DNA of 64,000 nt, taken from NCBI GenBank assembly GCA_936450465.1, contig OW388292.1:25140652-25204651 (forward strand). The letters run 5' to 3'. This DNA is from Gibbula magus (lineage: Eukaryota > Mollusca > Gastropoda > Trochida > Trochidae). Positions 27,204 through 43,835 of this stretch are shown one piece after another. Below the pieces are notes generated by a model that was given only the letters and a program-made list of their open reading frames with translations, ran no database searches and had not been told where the DNA came from. Each line of letters starts with the position of its first letter. Position 1 is the stretch's first letter. The translations under genes were made by a program, and so were the position numbers.

Positions 27204-27476
27204 TTATGATAAATGAATAAAGCCTTTATTGCGTAGGTCTGTAAGTAAGTCAGGCAGTGTGATTAAATCACGGCGTTTTACATTTGCAGTTACGTGAGCG
27301 AATATCACTGATAACCAATTGGAGTTCTGTCCGTAAAATGTCCATAAAGTATGATCACTTGTAAGATAAAACACATCTTTGAAGATAAAGCTGTTAACCC
27401 GTTGATAAAATTGTTTTGGTTCAAAGTGATGCAATGCATGACTCCCCGCATTACATGCAACATGCGTTGCCTCCAC
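27204..27476 (-). CDS. Unrecognised 90-codon ORF next to LINE fragment
   Basis: An ATG-started reverse-strand frame of 90 codons just upstream (in the minus-strand sense) of the LINE C-terminal fragment. I do not recognise it. It has two Cys/His-containing stretches (CNAGSHALHHF and HVTANVKRRD) but no signal peptide, membrane segment or known domain. Position and orientation suggest a remnant of the same or another mobile element, or chance. Confidence that it encodes a host protein is low. Confidence 0.15.
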   Translation of the reverse strand: MEATHVACNAGSHALHHFEPKQFYQRVNSFIFKDVFYLTSDHTLWTFYGQNSNWLSVIFAHVTANVKRRDLITLPDLLTDLRNKGFIHLS

Positions 27477-27479
27477 ACC

Positions 27480-30150
27480 ACAGAGGCTTTGTTATGAGCA
27501 CACTATTTATGTATGCTAAACTCCTCGCAGCATCTCGGTCAGAATGACCTGACAGTACTCATCTTTGATCATCCAATTTGTCACTACCTGTAATTTGCCT
27601 TATGTAATAACTACCGGGCTGTTGATTTTATGATATGTATGATTTTCAATTTCGATGTCATAATCTAAAACTGAAAAGTACAGGTGTTTAATCAGCTGTC
27701 AAAAAAAACTTCAACATGTTTTTTTTTATTTTATCATCAAAAAATATTTTTGATGATACACAACTGTTCATCGACATATAACACATATTCTATGTGAAAA
27801 TTAATAAATGTACCTGGTTCTGCACACAGTTACAATATTTTAAAAATGGTAGGGGTCATGTTGGTGTAAATTTCTTTTTTACCCCTGTCTTCATATAGAA
27901 CAAAGATAGTTTAACTAACATTTTACAACAGTCACCAATTAATTCATTCAAACTACTGCAGATAACTATTATTGTATCGTACCATAGTCAAATGCATGTT
28001 TTCTTTTAAATAATCGAAACCAACTGAGGTGAGTACTTTCTTTTGCCCGGTAGTTTATATAAGGTATTTTGTTGATATAATTGAAATTCACATCTATTGA
28101 TATGGCAATGTGGTTATTTCTTTTCTTTTCATCTTCAATCATCATTTAATCTAATTTAGTATGGACTTGTTCTACCATTCTAGAAATTGGGAATATAATA
28201 TGGCGAGAATTTTATTGGGGATTAACTTATTTGTTTTTCGCAACTTTGACGTTTCGCCATATATCATACTATATATCTTAAATACGCTTTAAAATACATA
28301 CGTTTATATCCAACCGAAGTTTAATGTTTGTTTGTGGCCCAAACAAGTTAATCATCCAATTTCAACTGTCCTGACACTTTTAGTTTCTTTCATTCATGTA
28401 TTCTAATAAATTCCAATATATTGCCCATTTTGATATGTTATCAACTGAATAAATTCAAACTGATAAGCTTTCTATATACAGAATAACTTTAAAATGTTTT
28501 ATTGAACTACCACTGTAAAACAGTTCAATGTTTGACGATGATCTGGTGCGATAAACAGTACATCCTTCATTTCACCAGAATGTTGACATACAAAGCCGTA
28601 CATTGCAACAATACATAGGACTCGCCACAATGAGGCAGTTCTGATAAAAATTGATACTTGCATCCCAGGAAATGGTTCAAATTTCAAGTAATCAAAATAA
28701 CTCCAATGTTGACCATTCTGGGAACGGTTTCAGATCTCTAGATGGAAGGTTAAGGATACGAGAGTATTCAGCAAGAGAACAGTGTCATTATATTCCCAAA
28801 GGTAGAGTTTATTCCGTTTTGAAATATTACGTTACATCGAGAGGAGGAGGGATTATTTCATTGAGGTTTAGCGTCACTTTCAAGTTCATTTCACGACAGG
28901 CAGTATCTTTGCAGGATGAAATTTGGCAATGCATTACGGTGAAACGTTCGAACATTGGTTGGAAATGACACTCCATTGGTGGTATGGCACTGAAATGCAG
29001 TGTAGCATCACACTCAAACCTTACTGCATATAGAAGAGTTCTCTACAACAGACAACGTGCCAAGTGGGAGTCACGTCTGGACCTCTTGATCCAAAACAGA
29101 AGTACTGCGTTTTTGTATGACCTATATGGACGCCAATACAAAAATTATATATAGTGCAATGAAATGACATCATCGTATTCGTATTTCATTAGTTCTTTTC
29201 AATGATCTTTCTCAAACTCATGTGATCGACGTCAGTATTGCAATTCCTTGAGTTGTAACATGAAGTAGAAACAGAAAAGGTAATTAAAAAGTATTTTAAT
29301 AAACATGATCATACCGATAAAATGAGATGTAAATTATTACCAAGAACATTAATGATAATCAAATGAAAAGATTACTACTTTTGACGCAGTTGATCACGTA
29401 TTGGAGATTTTAGGGAGGAAATTACAAACAGGACATTTCGAAATGAGGATGCCCTCATTGCTCAAGTAACGAGCTATCAAAAGTGTCACGCGTACGGTTA
29501 ACTGTGAGGTATGAAACTAGAAAGTGAAAGTTTTATAATCTGTGTTATGGTCTTTGAGCAAAAAGAAACACACAAAAAGATGTGCTGATTTTTTAACCTT
29601 TAGAACTTATTGAAGGTTTGCCTCTGTAATGCTAGTTTTGCTGGTAAAACATGTGAAACAAAGATCACAACTAGGTAAACATCGGAGATAATGGCTCAGA
29701 TTTAAACTTTTATAAGTTATGTGTTCCACAAAAGTCCCTGCCTAAAGTCGCTGGACCTTGAGCAAACATACTGTACAGAATTATGTATCTTTGCGATGTG
29801 AATCGATAGTTTGTGAGATTGACGTTGACACTTTAAATAAAAAAAATATGTTTTCTTTGCATTACATCTTCACATATAAAGCTGTCTAGTCGAACAAGCT
29901 GCTGAACCAAGATCAACTACATGTTGTCCTAGCAGTTATGAATCACCATCTAAATTAAGTGTATATGGATTAATATTTGCAGTGAGGTAACAGCTGGTAC
30001 CATGTAGGCAGACAGGAGAACTGGTCGATGCAACCGACATGTTACGTGGTAACATCTAACCACGACACGGTTGCAGCAGAAAGTGGAGAGAATAACAAGA
30101 CATGTATTTCGTGCTGCAGATACACGGTCACTTCCACAGAATCATACGAC
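27480..30150. other. Intergenic, no gene seen
   Basis: AT-rich. Holds a short perfect hairpin at 27732-27758 (arms tatcatcaaaaa and tttttgatgata). The 105-codon frame at 28651-28968 has no recognisable domain. No RNA gene was seen. Confidence 0.5.
27732..27758. repeat. Short perfect hairpin
   Basis: 12-base arms tatcatcaaaaa / tttttgatgata around a 3-base loop. In an AT-rich eukaryotic spacer this may be chance or the remnant of a small inverted repeat. A stem followed by T-runs on one side has no clear meaning here. Confidence 0.6.
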
Positions 30151-30440
30151 ATTTCTACAGAAACTGGGGACACTGACTACAGAAACTGGGGACACTGACT
30201 ACAGAAACTGGGGACACTGATTACAGAAACTGGAGACAATGACTACAGAAACTGGGGACACTGACTACAGAAACTGGGGACACTGACTACAGAAACTGGG
30301 GACACTGACTACAGAAACTGGAGACACTGACTACAGAAACTGGGGACACTGACTACAGAAACTGGGGACACTGACTACAGAAACTGGGGACACTGACTAC
30401 AGAAACTGGGGACACTGACTACAGAAACTTGAGACTTTGG
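30151..30440. repeat. 22-bp minisatellite, ~12 copies
   Basis: Tandem copies of actacagaaactggggacac plus tg (22 bases), nearly identical throughout, with a few ggaga and gattac variants. Past 30440 the motif decays (gacaacagaaactggcac, then tgaccacttactaccgaaac) for about another 200 bases, showing an older and longer array. Confidence 0.9.
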
Positions 30441-33400
30441 ACACTGACAACAGAAACTGGCACTAGGACATTGTTCCACTCATGACTACTGAAATTATGA
30501 TCACTTGCCATAGAAACTGACCACTTACTACCGAAACAGTGGTCACAATAGCAGGACTTGTGGTCACTTATATGACAGAAGCAAGAGTGACCACTGATGA
30601 CTACCATTAACGTCAACAGAAACAGTGGTCACTAGCTACATGACAGTCTCTGATGTTTGAATACAGTAAGACATATGGTCAATTACAACAGTGGACAGAG
30701 GTCAATCACTACATAATTGCAGGTCACTTACAACAAAACAGTCTCTGGCCTTCTGACCATTTTCCACAGCAAAATCTCCGATCACCGGGCACTGGACAAT
30801 GGTAAAATGCTGGAAAGTGGATACCTGTCAGGGCTTCAAATAGGTAATTATCTACACATTTTTTCTTTCGCCTGTTGTCTCTATAGATCTGTCAGTCGGG
30901 GCAGTGGCGTCTTGTAAGTGTCACTATAGTTCCGCATTGTTGGCGGGTCTCGTCATAAGTAAACAACGATATCCATATCACAACACAAAGTCATCAGTTG
31001 AGTTTTGTCCTAAAGACATATGTTATGTACGTGTCACATCTGTTGTGAAAATAATGCTGTTGTCAGTGAATGTGACATGCTTATATTGATGTTCTGACTG
31101 AAAATTTATATTGTTCATTGGATTGGATTTGAAAAATTAGTTTGAAGTTTTGAGCATGTTTGTTATATGCGTAATAAATTTGCAAAATGTTTCAATTTGG
31201 TATATAAGGTATATGGTTATTGAATTTCATCCTCGGCTCTGATCGTAAACAACATAATTAAGGGACCTAATTAAGTATTTACTATTTTACAAGTATGGGT
31301 CACGTCTTATTAAGAATATCTTTATAAGAATAACATTTATCAGAAACATACAAATATCTACAAATGAGTCCACTCATTTAAAAATTCAATTTAAAAAATT
31401 AAAACATCTCCATTTCATATTCTACATAACACGAAAATCGAAATCAAACATGTATTTTTTTTAGAAGTTCTATGTAAATCTTTAAATGCTAAGCCACAGG
31501 CACGTATTGTGACAAGGTGAATTCTCACAACATTGCTTCTATCAAACTGCGCCACTACGATTAGTTTAACATGTTTTAACGCTGCAACAATAGTTGATGG
31601 ATCAAACACCTTTAAAGAGTCGGCCTCAAGACGACGATTATGTCATTATCGCTGCAAATGTAATTTACTTAGTTTACCTACCTCTTATAAACTCTGTGAT
31701 GTGACATTTGCAGACATTTCAAATGATCCCAGGTGGCAGGGATTGCAACCTCTAGCTGTAATGACTTTATTAAGTTACTGCCTTCAGTGAAACGAACACA
31801 GGGTAGTCTCGTGAAGAAACGAAATAAAAGTATATGTAAATAATCGACTTTAACACAAAGCATGTTGATGGAATTGTAAATGTTTTACATATTGCATGTG
31901 TTATTATGACGAATCATGTTACATGCTTCTCAGAAATAGTGTACGTTTGATATACTACTTACAATGTATACTTCCTCAGACATACTTCCACGTTTTTTTC
32001 AAATTTTATTTTTTCAAATTTCTCATTTATAATGTTTGTTTATGTTATTTATATTTACTTTAGAGGGTAAAACATCTTATTACACAAACCAATGATCCGT
32101 AGTGGTAATAACGGTGTTGTGTATAAAGCCAAAATTGCATGGCGGCCATTTTATTGTGAACACATTTTATTATATTCGAATGACAAACAAATTTCCCATG
32201 GCTTTACGGAACCATGTACACTCATTTGCATCTTGATTTTCCGAAGAGAGAAGGGTGTTTTACTATTGTTGACATTATTTTTCAAATACATTTCATCGAC
32301 TTATTTCAGCGAAAAAACGTGCTACAGCGCCTTAAAGCAGCACTTTGTTTACTTTGTAAATCATGATTTTGACATTCAGTTAATGTCTTTTTGGTTTTAG
32401 TTTTTATTTCATCCATTTCCGTTCCACTGCGCGTGTCCAATCTATGCATTTGTTCATGAAATAAAATATGCATATAACACTACATATGTTAAAAACATTT
32501 TTCTAAAGAATATTGGATATACCACGATCTGCCGATAACGATAATTTATACAATAACAATATTTATACAAGAAAGCCAATCTTTAGCTTGACTATATTTA
32601 TGATTAACTTAGTAACAATATAAGATTCAAAATCTCCGTTGCATGTCGTTATCCTATTGAAAGAAAACACTCAATTTTCATGAGCAAAATGAAAATTACA
32701 AACTTTGAGAGGGGTTATATCTAAGATTATAGTAATAATGTAAACGTATTTTGATCATTAAAACCAAATTAAAAACCTAGCTGAAACGTTTGCATTTAAC
32801 ATACATGAACAGAAATATCAGAAAAACGGAAAACAGCGAAGGGTAAGCATTATATTCTGAATGTATTCACAGTAAGGAATGTTGGCACTGCTTTTTCTTA
32901 TAAAGTTCATTTCTAAATTCCCTTGGAAGAATTAATACTGACTGAAAGTTAATGCTAAACCAAGAGATTTTTATTTCAAATGGGGTATTGTTTTGATTTT
33001 TAAATTTCAAGTGTTGATTTTAAATTTTATACTAATTGCATAAAATAATTTAAGAAAATTACACAAAAGGAAATTGTTCATAGGAAAAACATTGTCTTTA
33101 AACGAATACCATAAACTAATTTTAACTAAGACCAACCTTGCATACAGAAGTTAGTATCAACTCATAATGCCTAACGAATGCCAGACAGATACCCTCTTGC
33201 CGTGTAATATTAACGTCATCAAAAATTCTTTACGAACGTAAAATAGATAGCAATCTCATAAATTAAATCCCCAGAGATCACTTATCGAGAAGATCGAAGG
33301 TTATCTGATTGAAAATATGACGCTTTTGTGATGCTGTATCCTCTTGCATATTTTCCTACCTGTAATCATAAGTGACGTGTTATGCTTACATAAAGCGCAG

Positions 33401-35678
33401 GATCAGGTGACAATAGACACCGTGACATAGATGCTTCGATACCTACATCCTGACATTCTTCCCCTCCTCTGTCGCCTTGTATACACCCCCCTTTGTTGTA
33501 TTGGACATTAGCACGGCCATGCGACAAATGAAACTGTTTCAGGAGCAGTCATGTGCGTAATATTCACAGCGTTATATCGCCAGTATATTACAGTTTAACG
33601 ATATTAGTTTACCTATGTCTGAAATGCAATGCCATCACAAAAGGGTGTAAATCATCGATTGCTACTTGATAAGTTCGTCTTCTTATATATGAAAATGTTT
33701 CAAACGTATAACAAAATTTCATAAATAATATGATTTAAAGGAAGGTTGAATCATCGTTAATGGCACCAATATTAAATATATGTTTATTAGCAACGTTAAG
33801 TGTAATAACATTATACAGGAAGTAACAATTTGATATACAGAATGTGGTTGTCGGTGGAATTGATGTTATTTAATTGTTTTTATTTGAAATCAACTTCAAG
33901 ACAAGTAAATAATCAAACGAATATATTTCGTCTTTTATCATGCTAGAATATATATAAATCCAAATGTTCGTTGAACCTCAAAATAATAGTATACCTATTT
34001 TATAATGTTTCACTACTACGGTTAAGACGGATTAATACGGTTATCTACCTAGTACAAAAAGGTTCATTCAGTAATTCATTATTTTATCATCAAAAACAAC
34101 TAAACTACCAACTGATATACGTTAATTATTAATAGTATACTCAAATTTGTTCATACAATCAGACAAATGAAAACTATGAAGACATTAATAGCCTTTGACA
34201 AGAAAGGAGATTTTATGTCATTTATTCCACAGAGGTCATAATGACATACGCAATTACCCACCATTCTTCTTTGCATGTCATAGGAACTGATAAAATGACT
34301 GTCTGTTGTTTCTGACACCTGTAATACTCTACATCTCTCCAAATTACTCCAGAATCTGGCCAAATTCCAGACTGACACTGAGAGTGGTAAAATCTCCCAT
34401 AACTGTCGGTAATAATTGTCCTGAATAACTCAAACAAACATGTCTATCATACAGAGAGGCTAAACTGACCGTGGTCACTCTGGTCGAAATAAAACTGACC
34501 AGTCATGGACAGCAACTTATGTCGGTGTAATGACAACGAGGCCGGTTAATGAGTTATTGTTTTGCCTTTGTAAATACTTGATCATAATATGGTAATTTAA
34601 AAGTACATCATTATATCTTCACAACCACAGGAAACTGTATCAACTGTATCAAAAAATGAAAAGGAGCCTTTTTTATACATTTTTTTATGAAAATTCCATT
34701 TCTTACAGGCTCCTTTTCAATATTTAATAAAATGGTGATATTTTCAGAATAAATACTTTGTTCATAGTCTGAGTGTAAGACTAGCGTCTTCTGGAACCAG
34801 ACCTTTATATTTTGAAACTTACTCGGAATAAACACCTACAATTAACCTCCTACTTATATTTTTTAAATCATTTCACATTAGTGCATTCATGAACATAATT
34901 AGATATGATGAACGGTGACACGATTATTATACTACTTATATAAATTTTATGAAGTACAACTGGCTGTACTTGCAGATGATCCATTTCTGATTAAGCAAGA
35001 ATAAGTTTTACCCAAGACATTGAAATCAACACATCTTTACAAAACATAAGTCAGTAAATGTGCAATCTGTAAGTTAGTAGCGTTTGGTCCGGTTAACTTA
35101 CTCCAATATTTCAACAGCAGTAGATGTTTATTGTTAAACTGGAATATTGCTGAACCTTTTTTCAAAGTGTATACTTTGATTTCAAATCAATTGTTAGTAG
35201 TCTTTATTCTGTAAATCCTGCTTCAATGCTTTGTTCACATATTTGTGTAATAAAGGAAATCTTTCGAAATGAACATTTTAATGAAATGGTTATATTTTTC
35301 TCCAGATCAAGATCACTGGACACCAAACAAACACCTTTTGGCAAAATAGTAATAAACAGATATGGAGAAATACCACGTTGACTGCACTGCTATCAAAACC
35401 AATCAACATTGAATGAAAGAACAAGTTTTTAATGATAAATGATTGGTGGAACAATCTGAAACAAACTGAAAAGAAAGTTAATCAATTAAACCATTATACT
35501 GGCCTGAATTCGAGAAAGGAACTATTTCATGAATCTCGACAACAGCACTGAAAGACAATATACTCGACCACATTCACAGGGAGATACTGATTACTGAGAG
35601 CGCCACTCAAGCTACCGGTTCAGAAAACAGATCAGCTTGTTCTGAAACTCAAAGTACTGGAACAGATCAAGTCAGAGG
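30441..35678. other. Intergenic upstream of the TMEM74-like gene
   Basis: About 5.2 kb, strongly AT-rich. Open frames reach 102 codons (32092-32400) without a recognisable domain. A Cys/Trp-containing minus-strand frame at 34222-34437 is discussed under rejected items. No TATA box or CpG-rich promoter is distinct ahead of 35679. Confidence 0.5.
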
Positions 35679-36083
35679 ATGACAACAATGAGAAGTCCAG
35701 GGTGCTGCCTCTCCACGCCAGAGTCCACGTTCGACAGGCTGATCTTCTTCGCTATGGCTTGTGTGCTGATGGGTCTGGCTATAGCCACGGTAGGGTACGT
35801 CTACCCCCGGGGGGACACGGAGCCCGACTCCTCCCTCACTGCTCGGGAACAGGAGCAGGTGGACATTTCTAACAATAACCTGGCCCACTCGCTGGACATC
35901 TGTATCGTGGTGGGGATGGCGTTCATTGGTGTGGGAGGGGTGGTCACCTCGGCGGTGTTCTGTAAGAGCGTCGTGTGTAGGGAATGCGAGGTCGGGGACC
36001 GTGATGAGGATACCTACACGCTTACTGAACAACCAGGGTATGGGACTGTGGGCTCGGAGCAGAGGTACATGGGGGTTGGGTAA
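35679..36083 (+). CDS. TMEM74/neurensin-like two-pass membrane protein
   Basis: Predicted 134-residue integral membrane protein. Two hydrophobic segments (about residues 21-40 and 72-95) flank a short polar loop. The first is followed by GYVYPRG; the loop holds TAREQEQVD; the second begins LDICIVVGMAFIGVGGVV. This arrangement (Pro-Arg just after TM1, an AREXE stretch, then Leu-Asp-x-Cys leading into a glycine-rich TM2) is what I know from the TMEM74/TMEM74B and neurensin family. Its vertebrate members sit in lysosomal, autophagic or vesicle membranes. The frame is closed upstream by a stop at 35643, and the ATG has A at -3. Codons are clearly GC-richer than the AT-rich surroundings, as expected of a real gene. 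It appears complete in one exon but is shorter than vertebrate TMEM74, lacking the long N-terminal tail. The C-terminus is acidic and Tyr-containing (residues 101-134). A possible polyadenylation signal AATAAA is at 36519-36524. Family assignment is from motif memory; function in this organism is inferred. Confidence 0.75.
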   Translation: MTTMRSPGCCLSTPESTFDRLIFFAMACVLMGLAIATVGYVYPRGDTEPDSSLTAREQEQVDISNNNLAHSLDICIVVGMAFIGVGGVVTSAVFCKSVVCRECEVGDRDEDTYTLTEQPGYGTVGSEQRYMGVG

Positions 36084-38450
36084 TGAAATGGTAAATCATG
36101 ACGGTCGATGCCAATGGTAAATATTCATAAAGAAATAGTTTAACTGATGCCTGGGTATGTTATTGAAATGCTTTCATCAGTGTCTTTCATTTAAGTCTGT
36201 ATAGAACATGCAGGTGTTGCACTGGAGATGTATATACTTTTTCATATGCTGATATGTGTTGGATAAGATATGTGTTGTTTCAAAACTGTATGTTGGCATA
36301 TGTTGAATAAGAGGTTGTGTTACTTACATAGATGTACACATAATTGGGTATTTGTTGAACAAGAGATGCTGTTTTGCAATCGAATGTTGTTAATCAATGG
36401 ATGAAATATGTTACTGGTGACCTGCGTGTGGTGTGTTGTATCACACAAATTGATATTCGCTATGACATTGAAAGACATGCTGTATCTCGGTACATGTTCA
36501 TGTTTGTTGTGCTCCTAAAATAAACTACCGGCAAAAGAAATCATACCAAATATTCAAAAGTCAAAAGAAACTACTCTGGATAAAGTTAATTTTGAATGTA
36601 TTAAATATGATGTGTTTTGTAATGAAGTTTTCATAATTTCCGACATGAGAATACGATACTTTTGTGTATGTATATTCAAACACACGTTCCAAAACGACTA
36701 TATATATTTTAAAAACGTGTTTTGTCAGAAACATGAACAGATTGTGTATCAATATTATTAAATTTATTTTAATTGGCTTCTAGAGACTTCCAGTTGTAAT
36801 AATCGCTCGAGGATTAAAATTTAGCTTGCAGTTGTGTATAGTTATAGTTAATGTTGCCGCGTAGTATATATGGGACGTTGTTCAATTCTCTAGTATGTCT
36901 CCATTAATTCATATTCTGTCATAACGATTTGATTGAATAATACATGACAGTTTTTCTATGAAATAAACATTGGGGGTACTTCTCAAAATATAACAGTACA
37001 GGTCTGTGTCTTTTGAAGTGTCTGTTTCTTAATGCTATGGGGTAAACGAGAATTGTCAGTGTGAATGGCAATGACGAAATGAAATTATAATCCCTTTAAT
37101 GTGATGTTTTGTTCTGCTGCGACTCTGATTTGACGCTGTTTATTAATAATTAAAAAAAACTCCAAATCGACAATAAATATCAACATGTGCATCTCATATC
37201 ATACCAATAAAAAATTCAATTTTGAATTTTCATTTAAAATTTACAGTGTCAAAAATAATGCCACGACATATCTACATATCAGCATATCTTTATCAAACCA
37301 GTTATCAATTGTATGTCAAAAGGGCAATTTGCATCTATACAGTTGAGACTAAACCTATTCGGTAAAATGGAATCTCTGCAGATCGTATTAGAAAAGTGTA
37401 GGACACATTCAGGGCTACATATCTCGCTTTGTGAGGATTGTCGGATTTGAGGGATGTCGATCTGTTAATGCACTGCTTCACCACATCAAACGCATGCCAA
37501 AAGGCCAAGTGTACCATGGCCAATATTATCCAACTTATAACTAAACCTAACCAGGATTGCCACAACAATTTCGGTTATCTGTTTTCTTGTTGCCCTGTAA
37601 GATGATATAGACGTGCATGACAGACTCATTGTTCACTTAAAATGGATACACTGTAAATGCATACAGAGCAACACATGTCAAGCCATTTACCCTGCATAGA
37701 ATACAACATAACATGTACAGAAGAGACAGACCTGTCAAGTCAGTAACAGTCGACGGTGGCGCGGTCTCAAGGAATGTGGTGTTGTACCGATAACAGGAGC
37801 CAACGGGTTTAGGGACTATGTTTCATTGATACCTTAAACACCGGGGTCAACCCGAGTGTAGTTCCTGATCAGCTGAACGTGTGGACAACTGTACACTGCA
37901 GGGTAACACATACAGAGGTCAACCGGGGTCAATTTGAGTGTAGTTCCTGATTAGAGAAACGTGTGTACAAATGTACGCTGCAGCTCGGGTGTCAGTTTGG
38001 GGTAAGTGGGGTTTATTGGTCTCTTCACTGCAGTCTGGGTGTGTAGTGTTGAGTTTGTATTGGTCTGTACACTGCATGTCAACTCTGGAATGTCAGGTAT
38101 GTGCACATCATCTGCAGTCTCCCTGCACTTGGAAGAAGCTGCACGTCTAGTCAGCTGAACAAACACTTGAGCAACTTAGTGCATACCGGTCCAGTAGTAT
38201 ACTGTCCCTTTATGCAACACAATCACTCAATTGAAATATACACATGGGTTGAGGCGAGCTGATAGCTTTCAATTATATCACCTAGACTGCAGACCAGTAG
38301 AGCCTACAATACAACCGTCGTTCTGGATTGCGGTGAAACCAGTAAGCCTTGGCTGGAAACAACTTAACACCGCTACAAGCACATTGGATTTCAATGTAGC
38401 ATTGCACAGAAAACCAACAACATGTACCGCTAGTTTTATAAAGTTATACT
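36084..38450. other. 3' flank and intergenic; diverged ~83-bp repeat
   Basis: Includes the probable 3' UTR of the upstream gene (AATAAA at 36519). At about 37840-38000 a segment is present twice about 83 bases apart, with ccggggtcaa and gagtgtagttcctgat as shared landmarks. No other gene is evident. Confidence 0.45.
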
Positions 38451-38515
38451 GCTCCTCGCGGGATTCAAATCCAGAACCTCCTTGTCCGAACACGCTAACC
38501 GCTGTACTTAGTAAA
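38451..38515 (-). repeat. tRNA-like SINE head
   Basis: On the minus strand it reads gcggttagcgtgttcgg, then ggttctggatttgaatcccg. These resemble pol III A- and B-boxes at tRNA-like spacing. No complete cloverleaf with paired acceptor ends was found, so this is a SINE remnant rather than a tRNA gene. Confidence 0.45.
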
Positions 38516-38777
38516 TGCTGATTTCTATTTGACCAAATTCACGTACTCAAACAGTTGATAAATCCTGGAAATGATTCAATTGAATGCTAGCCTTTTTCCT
38601 CTAACTCCGGTCGGGTCTCGAATAGACGCCGGGAGATAATCTAAGATCAACAGTTGGTTCTCTCCTTACCAAACTCATTCTCATTAGACTTATGAGCAAC
38701 CTCTGTGGGAAGAGAATGAACCGAAATAAAACGTCGCATATATCATTTTTATATTCCACACTATCTACAAAAGTACA

Positions 38778-38853
38778 AATTTCGGGATTCGAACCAACAC
38801 CCAACACCCAACACCAGTGACCGACACTGTTTGTCCTAGCAATTTACCCACTC
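38778..38853 (-). repeat. tRNA-like SINE head with short trimer
   Basis: On the minus strand an A-box-like gggtaaattgctagg precedes a B-box-like ggttcgaatcccg. A short repeat, tgttgggtgttgggtgttgg, lies just before the B-box. It is too irregular for a functional tRNA and is interpreted as a decayed SINE head about 260 bp from the previous one. Confidence 0.45.
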
Positions 38854-42224
<3,371 letters not shown>

Positions 42225-42690
42225 TCCCTCTTGTACAAGTGAATATATCCTGAACAGGTGAATCTCTCCGGATCTTATCCTATACAGGTAAACCTCTCCT
42301 ATACAAGTAAATCTCTCCTGTACAGTTAAACATCTCCTATACAGGTAAATCTCTCCTGTACGGGTAAATCTCTCCTTTATAGGCGACTATCATATACAGG
42401 TGAATCTCTCCTATACAGGTGAATATATCATATAAGGTGAATATATCATATAAGGTGAATATATCATATAAGGTGAATATATCATATAAGGTGAATATAT
42501 CATATGAGTGAATACATCATATAAGGTGAATATCTCATGAATATATCATATAAGGTGAATATATCATGAATATATCATATAAGGTGAATATCTCATATAA
42601 GGTGAATATATCATATAAGGTGAATATATCATATAAGGTGAATATATCATATAAGGTGAATATCTCATATACAGGTGAAATTCTTATATA
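42225..42690. repeat. 18-bp array in two flavours
   Basis: The left part (42225-42417) holds drifting units like aggtaaatctctcctatac. The right part (42418-42670) holds nearly uniform 18-base units gtgaatatatcatataag with occasional deletions. The two share the frame AGGTRAATNTNTCNTATA, so the right block looks like a younger amplification of one variant of the left block. Each unit carries an AGGTGAAT or AGGTAAAT string similar to a 5' splice site. Confidence 0.85.
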
Positions 42691-43835
42691 TAGGTGTGTC
42701 CTATCTGAGAAGTTGTGATCTTTCGAAAACATCATTATTACCTTATTTATATTTCTCAAGTCTCAAGTTATATTTGTCAATTTGATAGGTAAGAAAGTTT
42801 TTTTTATAGAAAGTCATTTATGCATCAGATCTAAATGAATGAATGTATATTAGATATAACGTTACAATCTTAACGCAGGTCATATATTTAAAAATACATT
42901 TGTGTTTGTTTGGATTGATAAAAACTTGATGAATGAGAACAGTGACAAACCAAGCATACAACAGATAACCGTTGATCTATGACAATCTTTCAAAGTAAAG
43001 ATGAATATCATGTGCATACCAAAACAAACGTTAAAATTTCGCAATAAAAGCAGAATTCCTTGACTCAAATCTTCAGAGATCCTGGTTAAAGCACCATCCT
43101 ACCTGAAAGGGGGATACATTATACTGCAAATCAACCGGGGCCTTAATCATCTAGAAAACGTTGACACTGCAACTAGAATTCAAAACGCTTTATTCAAAAG
43201 ATACCACAAAGTTTTATATGAACACCCAATTGAATTCCACATAACCTTGTGGTGTGTTTATAGTGTTAACTTAACACCGTAACCTGCTTCGCCCTATCAA
43301 CCCCTGAAATACAACATCTCATGAAAACCCATGAAAAAACGTACTAACATATCATATAACAATCTACAAAGCGATAACCGGCTTGATTTTTCTGTAAAAT
43401 AAACAAACTTGACGGCTCAAGTCAGCTCTATGCAGTGTGCCTTCAATCATGCAGCTTTCATTTCTGGAGACTCTGGCGACCAGGGCGACAGGGTCAAGAA
43501 TCCACGTGTTAAATCTGTTAAGATTGCGCTCTTACTTTTATAACGTTGGGAAATGTAAACACCGTGCACGGCGTTGAACGCGTCAGTAGCACAGTCATAA
43601 CGTCATACGTATTTATTTTAGTGATACGAGTTTTGATAAACTACCGCACAATGCAATTCTGACTCTATGTTGAAAAGGTTTTGACGCAGGACAGTGGGTT
43701 GTAATTATTCCAATGCATTTGGTATATCAGTTTACAATAAAAGGTAAACAAATCTCAGTCGACTTTCCTCGCACTGATTTAGGGAAACTGCCATGTTTAA
43801 CGTTCAAATGTTAATGTTGATAAGCACTGTAAGCA
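42691..43835. other. Intergenic, no gene seen
   Basis: AT-rich, with short frames only. I could not recognise any protein in either strand. Confidence 0.45.

Noticed and set aside
28651..28968. 105-codon + strand frame in spacer DNA
   Set aside because: Longest frame in its region, but no domain, no composition shift from the flanks and no signal or membrane segment.
34222..34437. Minus-strand frame with several Cys and Trp residues (SQCQSGIWPDSGVIW)
   Set aside because: Looks a little like a secreted-protein exon, but I found no matching family, no partner exons and no clear splice sites. A second overlapping frame is equally open.
35667..36032. 121-codon minus-strand frame opposite the TMEM74-like gene
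   Set aside because: Shadow of the GC-rich coding sequence on the + strand. No domain, and the + strand frame has clear family motifs.
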